A stretch of DNA of 10,193 nucleotides from Bacillota bacterium (GTDB lineage: Bacteria > Bacillota > Clostridia > Christensenellales > Aristaeellaceae), in assembly GCA_023443705.1 (NCBI GenBank), contig JAEZTD010000072.1:1-10193 (forward strand), in the 5' to 3' direction. The stretch's first letter is position 1, and every line of letters begins with the position of its first letter. A program made the position numbers and the translations under genes. The notes under the pieces are model-generated. The model saw only the letters and a list, made by a program, of their open reading frames with translations, was not told where the DNA came from and made no database searches. Positions 1 through 6,091 of the stretch are shown here, in pieces.

Positions 1-660
1 GGCCGGGTCGGTGGTGTTGAGCCAGTTCTCCATGAACTCCTGGCTCTTGGCGTTCGACCAGTCGGTCTGGAAGGGCTCGTGCACCTGCTCGAACTGGGCG
101 GCGTAGGCAGAGGCGTTCAGCACGTCCATCATGCCCTTGGTGCGCTGCACGCTGACAGTGGAGCTGTCGCCGATGAAGGTCATGAACTGCAGCTTCTCGC
201 CGGCGTCCAGGCGGTCCTTGAAGTAGTTGATGAGGTATTCGCCCATCAGGTTGCCGATCTTCTCGTTGTCGCCCATGATCTCGGCGGTAAGGCCGGTGAA
301 GTCGGGGATCAGGCGGTCATAGATGACCAGCTTGACGCCCGCGTCCACGACGGTCTGGGCGGTGGAGCGCAGCTGCTCGCCTTCGAGTGGCCACAGCATG
401 ATGACGTCCGGGCCCCAGGTCAGGATGTCTTCGATGACGGCGATCTGCTTGGCCGCTTCGCCGCCGACGCCGAACTTGAACTCCACCTCGTCGCCGAGGG
501 CAGCCTTCTGGACTTCGATCTCGGCCTGGGCCTGGGCGATGGAGTCACCGGTGAAGCCGTGGTCGCCGTCCGGCGTTACGACGCCGATCTTGAGGGCGTA
601 GGCGCTCGAGAACGACAGGAGCAGCATGAGGGACAGGGTAAGCGCGACGAGTTTCCGCAT
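1..660 (-). CDS. Sugar ABC transporter substrate-binding protein (partial, C-terminus off the left edge)
   Basis: The first 220 codons are present; the frame is still open at base 1. The ATG at 660 follows a strong GGGAGGTAA ribosome site. Residues 1-22 form a signal peptide (basic MRK, leucine-rich core, AYA before the predicted cut), and the mature protein begins LKIGVVTPDGDHGFTGDS. This is the fold of the type I sugar-binding proteins (Peripla_BP_4; RbsB/XylF/ChvE-like), supported by the D-R-L-I motif at 115-118 and GDNEKIG further on. It would capture a sugar outside the membrane for an ABC importer whose other genes presumably lie to the left. It sits 28 bp behind the LacI-family gene, so the two are probably co-transcribed. 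Oddities: there is no cysteine anywhere in the visible part, so no lipobox, and third codon positions are almost all G or C, suggesting high expression. The sugar cannot be named. Confidence 0.88.
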   Translation of the reverse strand, partial: MRKLVALTLSLMLLLSFSSAYALKIGVVTPDGDHGFTGDSIAQAQAEIEVQKAALGDEVEFKFGVGGEAAKQIAVIEDILTWGPDVIMLWPLEGEQLRSTAQTVVDAGVKLVIYDRLIPDFTGLTAEIMGDNEKIGNLMGEYLINYFKDRLDAGEKLQFMTFIGDSSTVSVQRTKGMMDVLNASAYAAQFEQVHEPFQTDWSNAKSQEFMENWLNTTDPA

Positions 661-688
661 GGTATTACCTCCCGCTGAGTTGTTATGC

Positions 689-1714
689 TCACCGGCCCTG
701 GCAGGCCGAGAGTTTCGATGGGGGCGCGGAGGATTCGCGGACGATCAGCCGGTGGGGCAGGAGAACCTCCCGGTCAAGGGGCGCGCGGCTGATCGCGGCT
801 TCAAGCATCTGCATGGCCTTTTCGCCGATATCGGTGCAGGGCTGCGCGACGGTGGTCACATGGGGATGAAACATGGTGGTGTGCTCCACATCGTCAAACC
901 CGACGACCGTCACGTCCTCCGGCACCCGGAGCCCCATTTCGCGGGCGCTGGCGATGGCGCCCAGCGCCAGCATGTCGGAGACGCAGAGGAGCGCCGTCGG
1001 CCGGTCGGGCATCAGAAGGAGATCCCGCGCTGAATCGAAGCCGCTTTTGAAGCTGTAATCCGCCGCACCGCGGCGAATGTAATCCTCCCGAACGTCAAGG
1101 TTCGCTTCCTGGAGCGCGTCCCGGTAGCCGGAGAGGCGTAGCGCCGTGGAAATGTACTGGTTTTGGCTAGACACAAGGCCGATGCGCTCGTGGCCCAGCC
1201 AGATCAGGTGCGCCATCGCTTCGCGTGCGGCGGCGTAGTTGTCGATGGAAACCCGGGGAAGGGGAAGCATTGGGTCAAACTCCGAACTCTGCACCAGCGC
1301 GAATTTTTCCGCGTAGGGCTGAAGCCAGCCGGATGCCCGCTCCGTGGCCAGGAGGATCGCCCCGTCGGCCTGCCTGCGAACGAGCATGTCCAGAACGCGC
1401 TTCGTCTCCGCCCGGTCGCTGCCGGTGTCGCAGAGGAAGGCGCTGTAACCCATCCGGTGGGCGGCCTTGCCGATGCCCGCGATGATGTGCGTGTAGTAGG
1501 GATTTGTGATGTTGGGCGCGACAATCAGGATGATGCGGCTCTCGTTCAGGCGCAGGTTCCGCGCCGAAACGTTGGGCGCGTAGGAGAGGGCCTCCACCGC
1601 CGCGCGAACCCGTTCGGCGGTTGCCGGGCTTACCTGTCCCTTGCCGTTGAGCACGCGGGAGACCGTCGCCACCGATACGCCGGCGGCCTTGGAAACATCC
1701 AGAATCGTCGCCAT
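689..1714 (-). CDS. LacI/GalR-family transcriptional regulator
   Basis: A full-length 341-residue regulator. The N-terminal helix-turn-helix spans about residues 3-23 (ILDVSKAAGVSVATVSRVLN), followed by the hinge region (NVSARNLRL, about 50-58) that inserts into the operator minor groove. The remainder is a periplasmic-binding-protein-like effector domain with the usual DNYAAAREAMAHL and GYRDAL segments and the late VGFDD motif. I chose the ATG at 1714 because LacI proteins begin a few residues before this HTH; GGAGG lies just upstream, though only 3 nt from the ATG. An upstream in-frame start at 1768 would add 18 residues unlike the family. The gene precedes the sugar-binding protein in the same direction, so it probably senses that sugar or a derivative. 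A CG-centred operator at its own transcription start suggests autoregulation. Confidence 0.93.
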   Translation of the reverse strand: MATILDVSKAAGVSVATVSRVLNGKGQVSPATAERVRAAVEALSYAPNVSARNLRLNESRIILIVAPNITNPYYTHIIAGIGKAAHRMGYSAFLCDTGSDRAETKRVLDMLVRRQADGAILLATERASGWLQPYAEKFALVQSSEFDPMLPLPRVSIDNYAAAREAMAHLIWLGHERIGLVSSQNQYISTALRLSGYRDALQEANLDVREDYIRRGAADYSFKSGFDSARDLLLMPDRPTALLCVSDMLALGAIASAREMGLRVPEDVTVVGFDDVEHTTMFHPHVTTVAQPCTDIGEKAMQMLEAAISRAPLDREVLLPHRLIVRESSAPPSKLSACQGR

Positions 1715-1771
1715 AATCCTCCGCATCCCGGGCGAGGGGCGAGGCCCCCCGAAAACGGCGCCGGGCATTCC

Positions 1772-1783
1772 GTAATCGTTTAC
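1772..1783. promoter_or_regulatory. Putative LacI-family operator (autoregulation)
   Basis: On the minus strand the sequence GTAAACGATTAC is a near-perfect inverted repeat with a central CG; only the fifth and eighth positions break symmetry. LacI/GalR-family operators typically have this form. It covers the predicted transcription start of the regulator gene, a position where a bound dimer would block initiation. The assignment is inferred from symmetry and placement. Confidence 0.5.
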
Positions 1784-1786
1784 ATA

Positions 1787-1815
1787 AATGTAGCACGAAA
1801 TTCGTTAACCGTCAA
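1787..1815 (-). promoter_or_regulatory. Sigma-A-type promoter of the LacI-family gene
   Basis: On the minus strand a TTGACG -35 box (1815-1810) and a TACATT -10 box (1792-1787) are separated by exactly 17 bp. The expected start is near 1780, giving a leader of about 65 nt before the ATG at 1714. It probably drives both the regulator and the sugar-binding protein. Confidence 0.7.
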
Positions 1816-1935
1816 GGATGAATTTGGCGCTATTGGAGATAAACGAAAGAAATCGGTCAGAGAAGTGTCTGTATTTTCCTTTCGGCCATGTAAGAAAGCC
1901 GGATTTCCCCGCGAGGATTAAGTTTGTATGAACGG

Positions 1936-1964
1936 TTGATTTTATGGCGAAAGCTGCCTATAAT
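1936..1964 (+). promoter_or_regulatory. Sigma-A-type promoter of the znu operon
   Basis: A TTGATT -35 box (1936-1941) and a perfect TATAAT -10 box (1959-1964) are separated by 17 bp. The start is expected near 1971, about 60 nt ahead of the znuA start codon. It likely serves znuA, znuC, znuB and zur. Confidence 0.75.
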
Positions 1965-1975
1965 ATAAATGCAAA

Positions 1976-1990
1976 TGCGAATCATGCGCA
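1976..1990. promoter_or_regulatory. Putative Zur operator (7-1-7 inverted repeat)
   Basis: TGCGAATCATGCGCA is an inverted repeat of two 7-base arms around one central base, with six of seven positions matching. The 7-1-7 layout is typical of Fur-family boxes. It begins about 5 nt after the predicted znuA transcription start, and the same operon encodes a Zur-like repressor. It differs from the Bacillus Zur consensus (TCGTAAT-N-ATTACGA), so the assignment rests on symmetry and location. Confidence 0.42.
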
Positions 1991-2008
1991 ACTGACGGGG
2001 GATTCGCA
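1976..2008 (+). repeat. Stem-loop in the znuA leader
   Basis: TGCGAATC (1976-1983) and GATTCGCA (2001-2008) are exact reverse complements separated by 17 nt, ending 7 nt before the purine-rich ribosome site. The left arm is shared with the proposed Zur box. In RNA this could fold just upstream of the ribosome site, although it leaves that site itself free. Confidence 0.4.
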
Positions 2009-2031
2009 CAATCTCCGAGGAGGGTATTTTT

Positions 2032-2970
2032 GTGAAGAACGTTCGGTTTCTGGCGGCGATTCTGGCGGCGCTCATGGCGCTGGGCGCTCTGAACGGCTGT
2101 GCCGAGGAGAAAGCCGGCCTTTCGGTCGTGGCCAGCTTCTACCCGATGGCCGATTTTGCGAAGAAGATCGGTGGGGACAGGGTGGAGGTTGGCACGATGG
2201 TGCCCGCGGGCGCGGAGCCGCACGACTGGGAACCGTCCCCCGCCGACATCGTGCGCCTTGAAAAAGCGCAGGTGTTCGTGTACAGCGGCGCGGGCATGGA
2301 GCACTGGGCGGAGGATGTCGTGGAATCTCTAGGCAACAAAGCCCTCGTCGTCGCGGAGGCCTCCCGGGGAATCGCGCTTCATGAGGAAGACCCCGATCAT
2401 GAGAACGAGGAAGTGCACGAAGCGGAAGCGAACGGCCACGACCACGGGGACGGAGACCCGCACGTGTGGCTGAACCCTCAGAATGCCAAGGCGCAGATGG
2501 CCGCCATTCGCGATGCGCTGATTCAGGCCGACCCCGAAGGAAAGGCCGTCTACGACGCCAACTACGAAAAGTACGTGCTGGCGCTGGATGCGCTGGACGC
2601 CGAGTTCCGGGAAGGGTTGAAGGATCTCGCCCGCCGGGACATTGTGGTGGCGCACGCGGCCTACGGCTACCTCTGCGATGCGTATGACCTCCATCAGGTG
2701 CCCATCGAAGGGCTTTCGCCCGATTCCGAGCCAAGCCCTGCGCGGGTGGCGGAGATCATCGACTTTGCGAAAGCGAACGACGTGCGGGTGATCTTCTTTG
2801 AATCGCTGGTCAGCCCCAAGGTCGCCGAGTCCATCGCCGCCCAGGTGGGCGCGCGGACGGACGTACTCAGCCCCATCGAGGGCCTGACGGACGCGGAGGC
2901 CGCCGCCGGGGGCGACTACTTTTCGGTGATGCGCAAGAATCTGGCCGCGCTGTCGGCCGCGCTGTCATAG
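2032..2970 (+). CDS. znuA: Zinc ABC transporter substrate-binding lipoprotein ZnuA
   Basis: A 312-residue cluster A-I metal-binding lipoprotein that captures Zn(II) outside the membrane and delivers it to the ZnuBC importer. It starts with GTG behind GAGGAGGG. Residues 1-22 are a lipoprotein signal with the lipobox L-N-G-C and acylation site Cys23. Three metal-ligand histidines sit in the expected motifs: His64 (EPHDWEPSP), His144 (DPHVWLNP) and His208 (VVAHAAYGYL), with the acidic FFESLVSPK region near the C-terminus. A loop of roughly residues 117-138 rich in His, Asp and Glu is typical of zinc-specific members and argues against manganese. It is the first gene of znuA-znuC-znuB-zur, with its own promoter and a candidate Zur box upstream. 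Confidence 0.95.
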   Translation: MKNVRFLAAILAALMALGALNGCAEEKAGLSVVASFYPMADFAKKIGGDRVEVGTMVPAGAEPHDWEPSPADIVRLEKAQVFVYSGAGMEHWAEDVVESLGNKALVVAEASRGIALHEEDPDHENEEVHEAEANGHDHGDGDPHVWLNPQNAKAQMAAIRDALIQADPEGKAVYDANYEKYVLALDALDAEFREGLKDLARRDIVVAHAAYGYLCDAYDLHQVPIEGLSPDSEPSPARVAEIIDFAKANDVRVIFFESLVSPKVAESIAAQVGARTDVLSPIEGLTDAEAAAGGDYFSVMRKNLAALSAALS

Positions 2971-2971
2971 A

Positions 2972-2987
2972 GCGCCGCTCGCGGCGC
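2972..2987 (+). repeat. GC-rich hairpin between znuA and znuC
   Basis: GCGCCGC and GCGGCGC form a perfect 7-bp stem around TC (in practice probably a 6-bp stem with a CTCG tetraloop) directly after the znuA stop. No T-run follows, so it is not a standard intrinsic terminator. It could stabilise the upstream znuA message or reduce read-through, which would yield more binding protein than transporter. A second weaker stem (CGGCG 3014-3018 / CGCCG 3024-3028) lies just before znuC. Confidence 0.45.
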
Positions 2988-3041
2988 AAACCTTACATAT
3001 ATTATGGGACGGGCGGCGTTTTGCGCCGGAACAGGGGAACC

Positions 3042-3794
3042 ATGCGGAAGATCATAGAAGCGGAAAACCTGGGCTTCTCCTACGGCGGGGAAAACGTGTT
3101 CTCCGGCGTGACGTTTTCAGTGCGCGAAGGGGATTTTGTCGCGCTGATTGGATCCAACGGCGCGGGCAAATCGACCCTTGTAAAGCTCCTCCTCGGGGAG
3201 ATTTCGCCATCCGAAGGCGCGATTCGGCTCTTCGGTCAAGACGCGGCGCATTTTCACGGCTGGCCGAAGATCGGCTACCTGCCGCAGAACGCCGCGCGGG
3301 CGGGCCAGGGCTTCCCGGCGTCGGTGCGCGAAGTCGTCGAGGCAAACCTGTACACGGGTGCGGGGCTTCTTCGCTTTCCTGGCCGGGCGCTTCGGGCGCG
3401 GGCTGCGGAGGCGCTCCGGCAGGTGGACCTGGCAGGATACGAAAAGCGGCTCGTCGGCGAACTGTCCGGCGGGCAGCAGCAGCGCGTGATGCTGGCGCGG
3501 GTATTGGCCGGGCAGCCCGAGGTGATGATCCTGGACGAGCCGGTAAGCGGCATAGATCAGAAGACGGTGGAAGCGCTGTACCAGCTCCTGCTCCGTCTGA
3601 ACCGCGAGAAAAACCTGACCATCCTGATGGTCACCCATGACGTGGCGCGGACTTCCGCCATCGCGTCAAGGGTGATGTGCCTGGAGGAGGGCTCGCTGGT
3701 GGAGCTCGAGCCGCATCAGGTAAAAGAGGAGCTGCGGCACCGCCACAAGCACCCGACGGAAGGAGGAGACGGCCATGGACATATTGCAGTATGA
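3042..3794 (+). CDS. znuC: Zinc ABC transporter ATP-binding protein ZnuC
   Basis: A 250-residue ABC ATPase that powers zinc import on the cytoplasmic face. All motifs are present: Walker A GSNGAGKST (37-45), Q-loop Gln82, signature LSGGQQQRV (141-149), Walker B VMILDEP (161-167), D-loop region, and the switch His199 in VTHD. The C-terminal tail is rich in histidine (HRHKH and HGH), as in ZnuC proteins, and may sense or buffer zinc. I chose the ATG at 3042, with AGGGG five bases ahead; a TTG at 3021 would add seven residues without a good ribosome site. It lies 71 bp after znuA, and its last 20 bases overlap znuB, implying translational coupling between ATPase and permease. Confidence 0.95.
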   Translation: MRKIIEAENLGFSYGGENVFSGVTFSVREGDFVALIGSNGAGKSTLVKLLLGEISPSEGAIRLFGQDAAHFHGWPKIGYLPQNAARAGQGFPASVREVVEANLYTGAGLLRFPGRALRARAAEALRQVDLAGYEKRLVGELSGGQQQRVMLARVLAGQPEVMILDEPVSGIDQKTVEALYQLLLRLNREKNLTILMVTHDVARTSAIASRVMCLEEGSLVELEPHQVKEELRHRHKHPTEGGDGHGHIAV

Positions 3795-4584
3795 CTTCAT
3801 GCGCCGCGCGTTCCTCGTGGGGCTGCTCATCTCGGTGATCGTGCCCTGTGTGGGCGTGGTGGTGGTCCTAAAGCGCCTTTCGATGATTGGCGACGCGCTC
3901 AGCCACACGTCGCTGGCGGGGGTGGCGGCGGGGCTGATACTGGGCGTCAACCCGATCCTCGGCGCGGTGGTGATGTGTACCGCCGCGGCACTGTCCATCG
4001 AGTTCATCCGAAAGCGCATGCCCCGGTATCAGGAGATGTCTATCGCCATCATCATGTCCGCGGGCATCGGCCTTGCGGGCGTGTTGTCCGGGTTCGTGCC
4101 TGGCAACGCCAACTTCAACAGCTTTCTGTTTGGCAGCATCGTCGCCATCGACGACTTTGAACTGTGGATGGTGGCGGTGATCAGCGGCCTTGTGCTTCTG
4201 TGCTTTGTCGTGTTCTACCGCGAGCTGTTCTTTATTGCCCTCGACGAGCGTGCCGCGCGGCTGGCCGGGGTGCCGGTGGGGGCGGTCAACTTCGTCTTCA
4301 CCATTTTAACGGCGGCCTGCGTGTCGGTGGCGTCTCGGACGGTGGGCGCGCTGATCGTGTCGTCCCTGATGGTGATCCCAACGGCCTGCGCGATGCGCTT
4401 CGCCAGGAGCTATCGGCAGACGGTCTTCTACTCGGTCGGTTTCGCGGCCTTTTTCATGCTGGTTGGGCTGGTCGCGGCGTTTTATCTAGGGCTTCGCCCC
4501 GGCGGCGCGGTGGTGCTGACGGGCGTAATCTGCCTCAGCCTGATCCTCGTTCTGGGCGGCCGCCGGGCGCGGGGCGCGCTGTGA
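3775..4584 (+). CDS. znuB: Zinc ABC transporter permease ZnuB
   Basis: A 269-residue hydrophobic permease of the ABC-3 family, the usual length for the group, with about eight predicted membrane segments that form the zinc pathway. Family landmarks include LKRLSMIGDALSHTSLAGVA (about residues 33-52), the glycine-rich membrane segments after it, and RTVGALIVSSLMVIPTACAM in the C-terminal half, which are conserved among ZnuB/MntB/AdcB permeases. The ATG at 3775 follows AAGGAGGAGA and lies inside the end of znuC in another frame. The zinc assignment comes from its partners: a His-rich ZnuA, a His-tailed ZnuC and a Zur-like regulator 13 bp downstream. Confidence 0.94.
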   Translation: MDILQYDFMRRAFLVGLLISVIVPCVGVVVVLKRLSMIGDALSHTSLAGVAAGLILGVNPILGAVVMCTAAALSIEFIRKRMPRYQEMSIAIIMSAGIGLAGVLSGFVPGNANFNSFLFGSIVAIDDFELWMVAVISGLVLLCFVVFYRELFFIALDERAARLAGVPVGAVNFVFTILTAACVSVASRTVGALIVSSLMVIPTACAMRFARSYRQTVFYSVGFAAFFMLVGLVAAFYLGLRPGGAVVLTGVICLSLILVLGGRRARGAL

Positions 4585-4597
4585 AGGGAGGCAAATC

Positions 4598-5014
4598 ATG
4601 CGGGATGTGAACTGGCCCGAGGGGCTCAAAAGAACAAAACAGCGCGAGCGCGTGCTGGAGGTGCTCACCGCCGCCGGGATGCCGCTGAGCGCCCTCGACA
4701 TCGCGGCAAGAATCGAGAAAGAGGGCGGCGGCAGCGCGTGGCTCTCCACGGTCTACCGGGCGCTGGAGTCCTTCGTCGAACATAAAGTGGCGGTCCGGAT
4801 CGCCGTGATGGGAAGCGACGTGGCGCTCTATGAGCTGCGCGCCAACGGGCACCATCACTACGCCGTGTGCGTGGACTGCCACCGCATCATTCCGCTCAAA
4901 AGGTGCCCGGTGGGGCACTTCGTACCGGAATTGCCGGAGGACGGCTTCGCCGTCACCGGTCACAACCTGGAGGTCTTTGGGCACTGCAAAAACTGCAAAG
5001 AACCGGGCCCATAG
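4598..5014 (+). CDS. zur: Fur-family zinc uptake regulator (Zur-like)
   Basis: A 138-residue Fur-family repressor. The N-terminal winged helix covers about residues 7-80, with the recognition helix near S-T-V-Y-R-A-L (50-56). The dimerisation and metal-binding half contains HHHYAVCVDCHRI (85-97) and a second C-x-x-C pair (Cys91/Cys94 and Cys130/Cys133), the structural zinc site of the family, plus His107, His122 and His129 as possible regulatory ligands. It is the fourth gene of the zinc operon, 13 bp after znuB with GGGAGG before its ATG, so the operon probably encodes its own repressor. Sequence alone does not distinguish Zur from Fur, PerR or MntR-like Fur proteins; the operon context makes zinc the best choice. 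Confidence 0.88.
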   Translation: MRDVNWPEGLKRTKQRERVLEVLTAAGMPLSALDIAARIEKEGGGSAWLSTVYRALESFVEHKVAVRIAVMGSDVALYELRANGHHHYAVCVDCHRIIPLKRCPVGHFVPELPEDGFAVTGHNLEVFGHCKNCKEPGP

Positions 5015-5027
5015 CGCCCGAGGTGAA

Positions 5028-5039
5028 GCTTGCGCAAGC
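5028..5039. repeat. Perfect 12-bp palindrome upstream of the pyridoxamine kinase
   Basis: GCTTGCGCAAGC reads identically on both strands. It lies in the 77-bp gap between zur and the kinase gene and overlaps the candidate -35 element, so it could be an operator. It has no loop and no T-run, so it is not a terminator. Confidence 0.35.
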
Positions 5040-5059
5040 GGCCGTCAGGACAATATACA
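5030..5059 (+). promoter_or_regulatory. Weak candidate promoter for the pyridoxamine kinase
   Basis: TTGCGC (5030-5035) and TATACA (5054-5059) are separated by 18 bp, in an AT-richer patch before the kinase gene. Both boxes are imperfect. Read-through from the zinc operon is the alternative. Confidence 0.3.
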
Positions 5060-5091
5060 GCCTATATGCTTAAATGTTATGAGGTGGTTTT

Positions 5092-5943
5092 ATGCCCGAT
5101 CAGAAGCGGGTCGCCGCGATACACGACATCTCCTGCTTTGGAAAATGCTCGCTGACGGTGGCGCTGCCTGTGATTTCGGCCATGGGTGCGGAGGTCAGTG
5201 CCATTCCGACGGCGGTGCTGTCCACCCACACCGGCGGCTTCAGCGGCTATACGTTCCGGGACCTGACGGACGACATCCTGCCCATCGTGCGCCATTGGCA
5301 GGGCCTCGGCCTTCGCTTTGACGCCCTCTATACCGGCTATCTCGGCTCCTTCCGGCAGATCGAAATCGTACTGGAGGCGTTCGACGCGCTGAAGGGGGAA
5401 GAGACCCTCATCGCCGTCGATCCGGTGATGGCCGACAACGGCAAACTCTACGCCCACTTCCCGCAGGATTTCCCCGCGGGCATGCGCAGGCTCTGCGCGA
5501 AGGCCGACTTGATCGTGCCCAACCTGACCGAGGCGGCGCTGCTTCTGGACGAGCCGTACCGGGACGGCCCGCAGCGCCCGGAGGAAATCGAGGTGCTGAT
5601 GCGCCGCCTTTCGGCCCTCGGCCCCGGCAGGGTGGTGCTGACGGGCGTATCCTTCGGCGAAGATGCGCTGGGCGCGGCCTATTACGATGCCGCCGCTGAC
5701 ACTTGCGGCGCGCACCTTGCGCCCCGGATTGAAGGGTACTACCACGGCACCGGCGATCTGTTTGCAAGCGTGCTGGTGGGCGCGCTCGTGGCCGGTCGCA
5801 GCCTTTCGGACGCGGTCAGGCTTTCGGTGGACTTCACCGCCGCCTCGATCCGCCGCACGGCGGACGCGGGCACGGACAAGCGCTTCGGCGTCAATTTTGA
5901 GGCAGGGCTTCCCGGCCTGGGCGCTGAGATCGGGGTTTCCTGA
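5092..5943 (+). CDS. pdxK: Pyridoxamine/pyridoxal kinase (vitamin B6 salvage)
   Basis: A 283-residue ribokinase-superfamily enzyme that phosphorylates pyridoxamine/pyridoxal with ATP to salvage pyridoxal phosphate in the cytoplasm. The N-terminus HDISCFGKCSLTVALP (11-26) is characteristic of Firmicute pyridoxamine kinases. The substrate-side DPVMADNGK segment is at 110-118, and the anion-hole and catalytic motif G-T-G-D at 219-222 supplies the catalytic base Asp222. The length is normal for PdxK/PdxY. The ATG at 5092 follows GAGGTGG. It lies 77 bp after zur in the same direction, so it may be partly co-transcribed with the zinc genes, although a weak promoter and a palindrome in the gap suggest separate control. 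It is less likely to be a hydroxymethylpyrimidine kinase (ThiD), given the N-terminal motif and no thiamine genes nearby. Confidence 0.9.
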   Translation: MPDQKRVAAIHDISCFGKCSLTVALPVISAMGAEVSAIPTAVLSTHTGGFSGYTFRDLTDDILPIVRHWQGLGLRFDALYTGYLGSFRQIEIVLEAFDALKGEETLIAVDPVMADNGKLYAHFPQDFPAGMRRLCAKADLIVPNLTEAALLLDEPYRDGPQRPEEIEVLMRRLSALGPGRVVLTGVSFGEDALGAAYYDAAADTCGAHLAPRIEGYYHGTGDLFASVLVGALVAGRSLSDAVRLSVDFTAASIRRTADAGTDKRFGVNFEAGLPGLGAEIGVS

Positions 5944-5986
5944 AGGGCAATACTCGAACCCAAACGAGATAAATATAATGAAGCGT

Positions 5987-6011
5987 CGCCGCCGGTTTTC
6001 CGGAGGCGGCG
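5987..6011. terminator. Hairpin between convergent genes, possible bidirectional terminator
   Basis: CGCCGCC (5987-5993) and GGCGGCG (6005-6011) form a 7-bp GC stem, with further partial pairing around a TTTT/AAAA loop. It lies between the kinase (plus) and the hydrolase (minus). On the minus strand it is followed by a T-rich stretch; on the plus strand no T-run follows. Placement favours a terminator, but it is not a textbook one. Confidence 0.45.
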
Positions 6012-6015
6012 CACT

Positions 6016-6028
6016 TGCAATGATTGCA
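6016..6028. repeat. Perfect 6-1-6 inverted repeat
   Basis: TGCAATGATTGCA is a perfect inverted repeat around one base, with the AATGATT core seen in many Fur-family boxes. It lies between two convergent 3' ends with no promoter visible nearby, so any regulatory role is unclear. Confidence 0.35.
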
Positions 6029-6091
6029 TCCTTCTTTGGCGACGCAGATGCGCCGGTCAGTCCGGGCCCCGGTCGGCATCGCTTAAACACT

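Larger units (their letters stand above)
1715..2031. promoter_or_regulatory. Divergent lacI-type gene / znuA control region
   Basis: This gene-free stretch of 317 bases separates two divergent transcription units. It carries a promoter facing left (1787-1815) with an operator at its start site, a promoter facing right (1936-1964) with a Fur/Zur-like repeat after it, and the znuA leader. It is clearly more AT-rich than the flanking genes. Bases 1816-1935 between the two promoters show no convincing gene, repeat or further operator. Short open frames here have neither good start sites nor family resemblance. Confidence 0.75.

Noticed and set aside
1715..1768. N-terminal extension of the LacI-family protein from an ATG at 1768
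   Set aside because: The added 18 residues precede the family's usual start and would place the operator region close to the coding start. The ATG at 1714 fits the family.
1163..1921. A 252-codon plus-strand open frame opposite the LacI-family gene
   Set aside because: No recognisable protein, no good ribosome site, and the opposite strand encodes a full regulator.
3021..3041. TTG start for ZnuC adding seven residues
   Set aside because: No ribosome site precedes it; it falls in a small hairpin, and the ATG at 3042 has AGGGG upstream.
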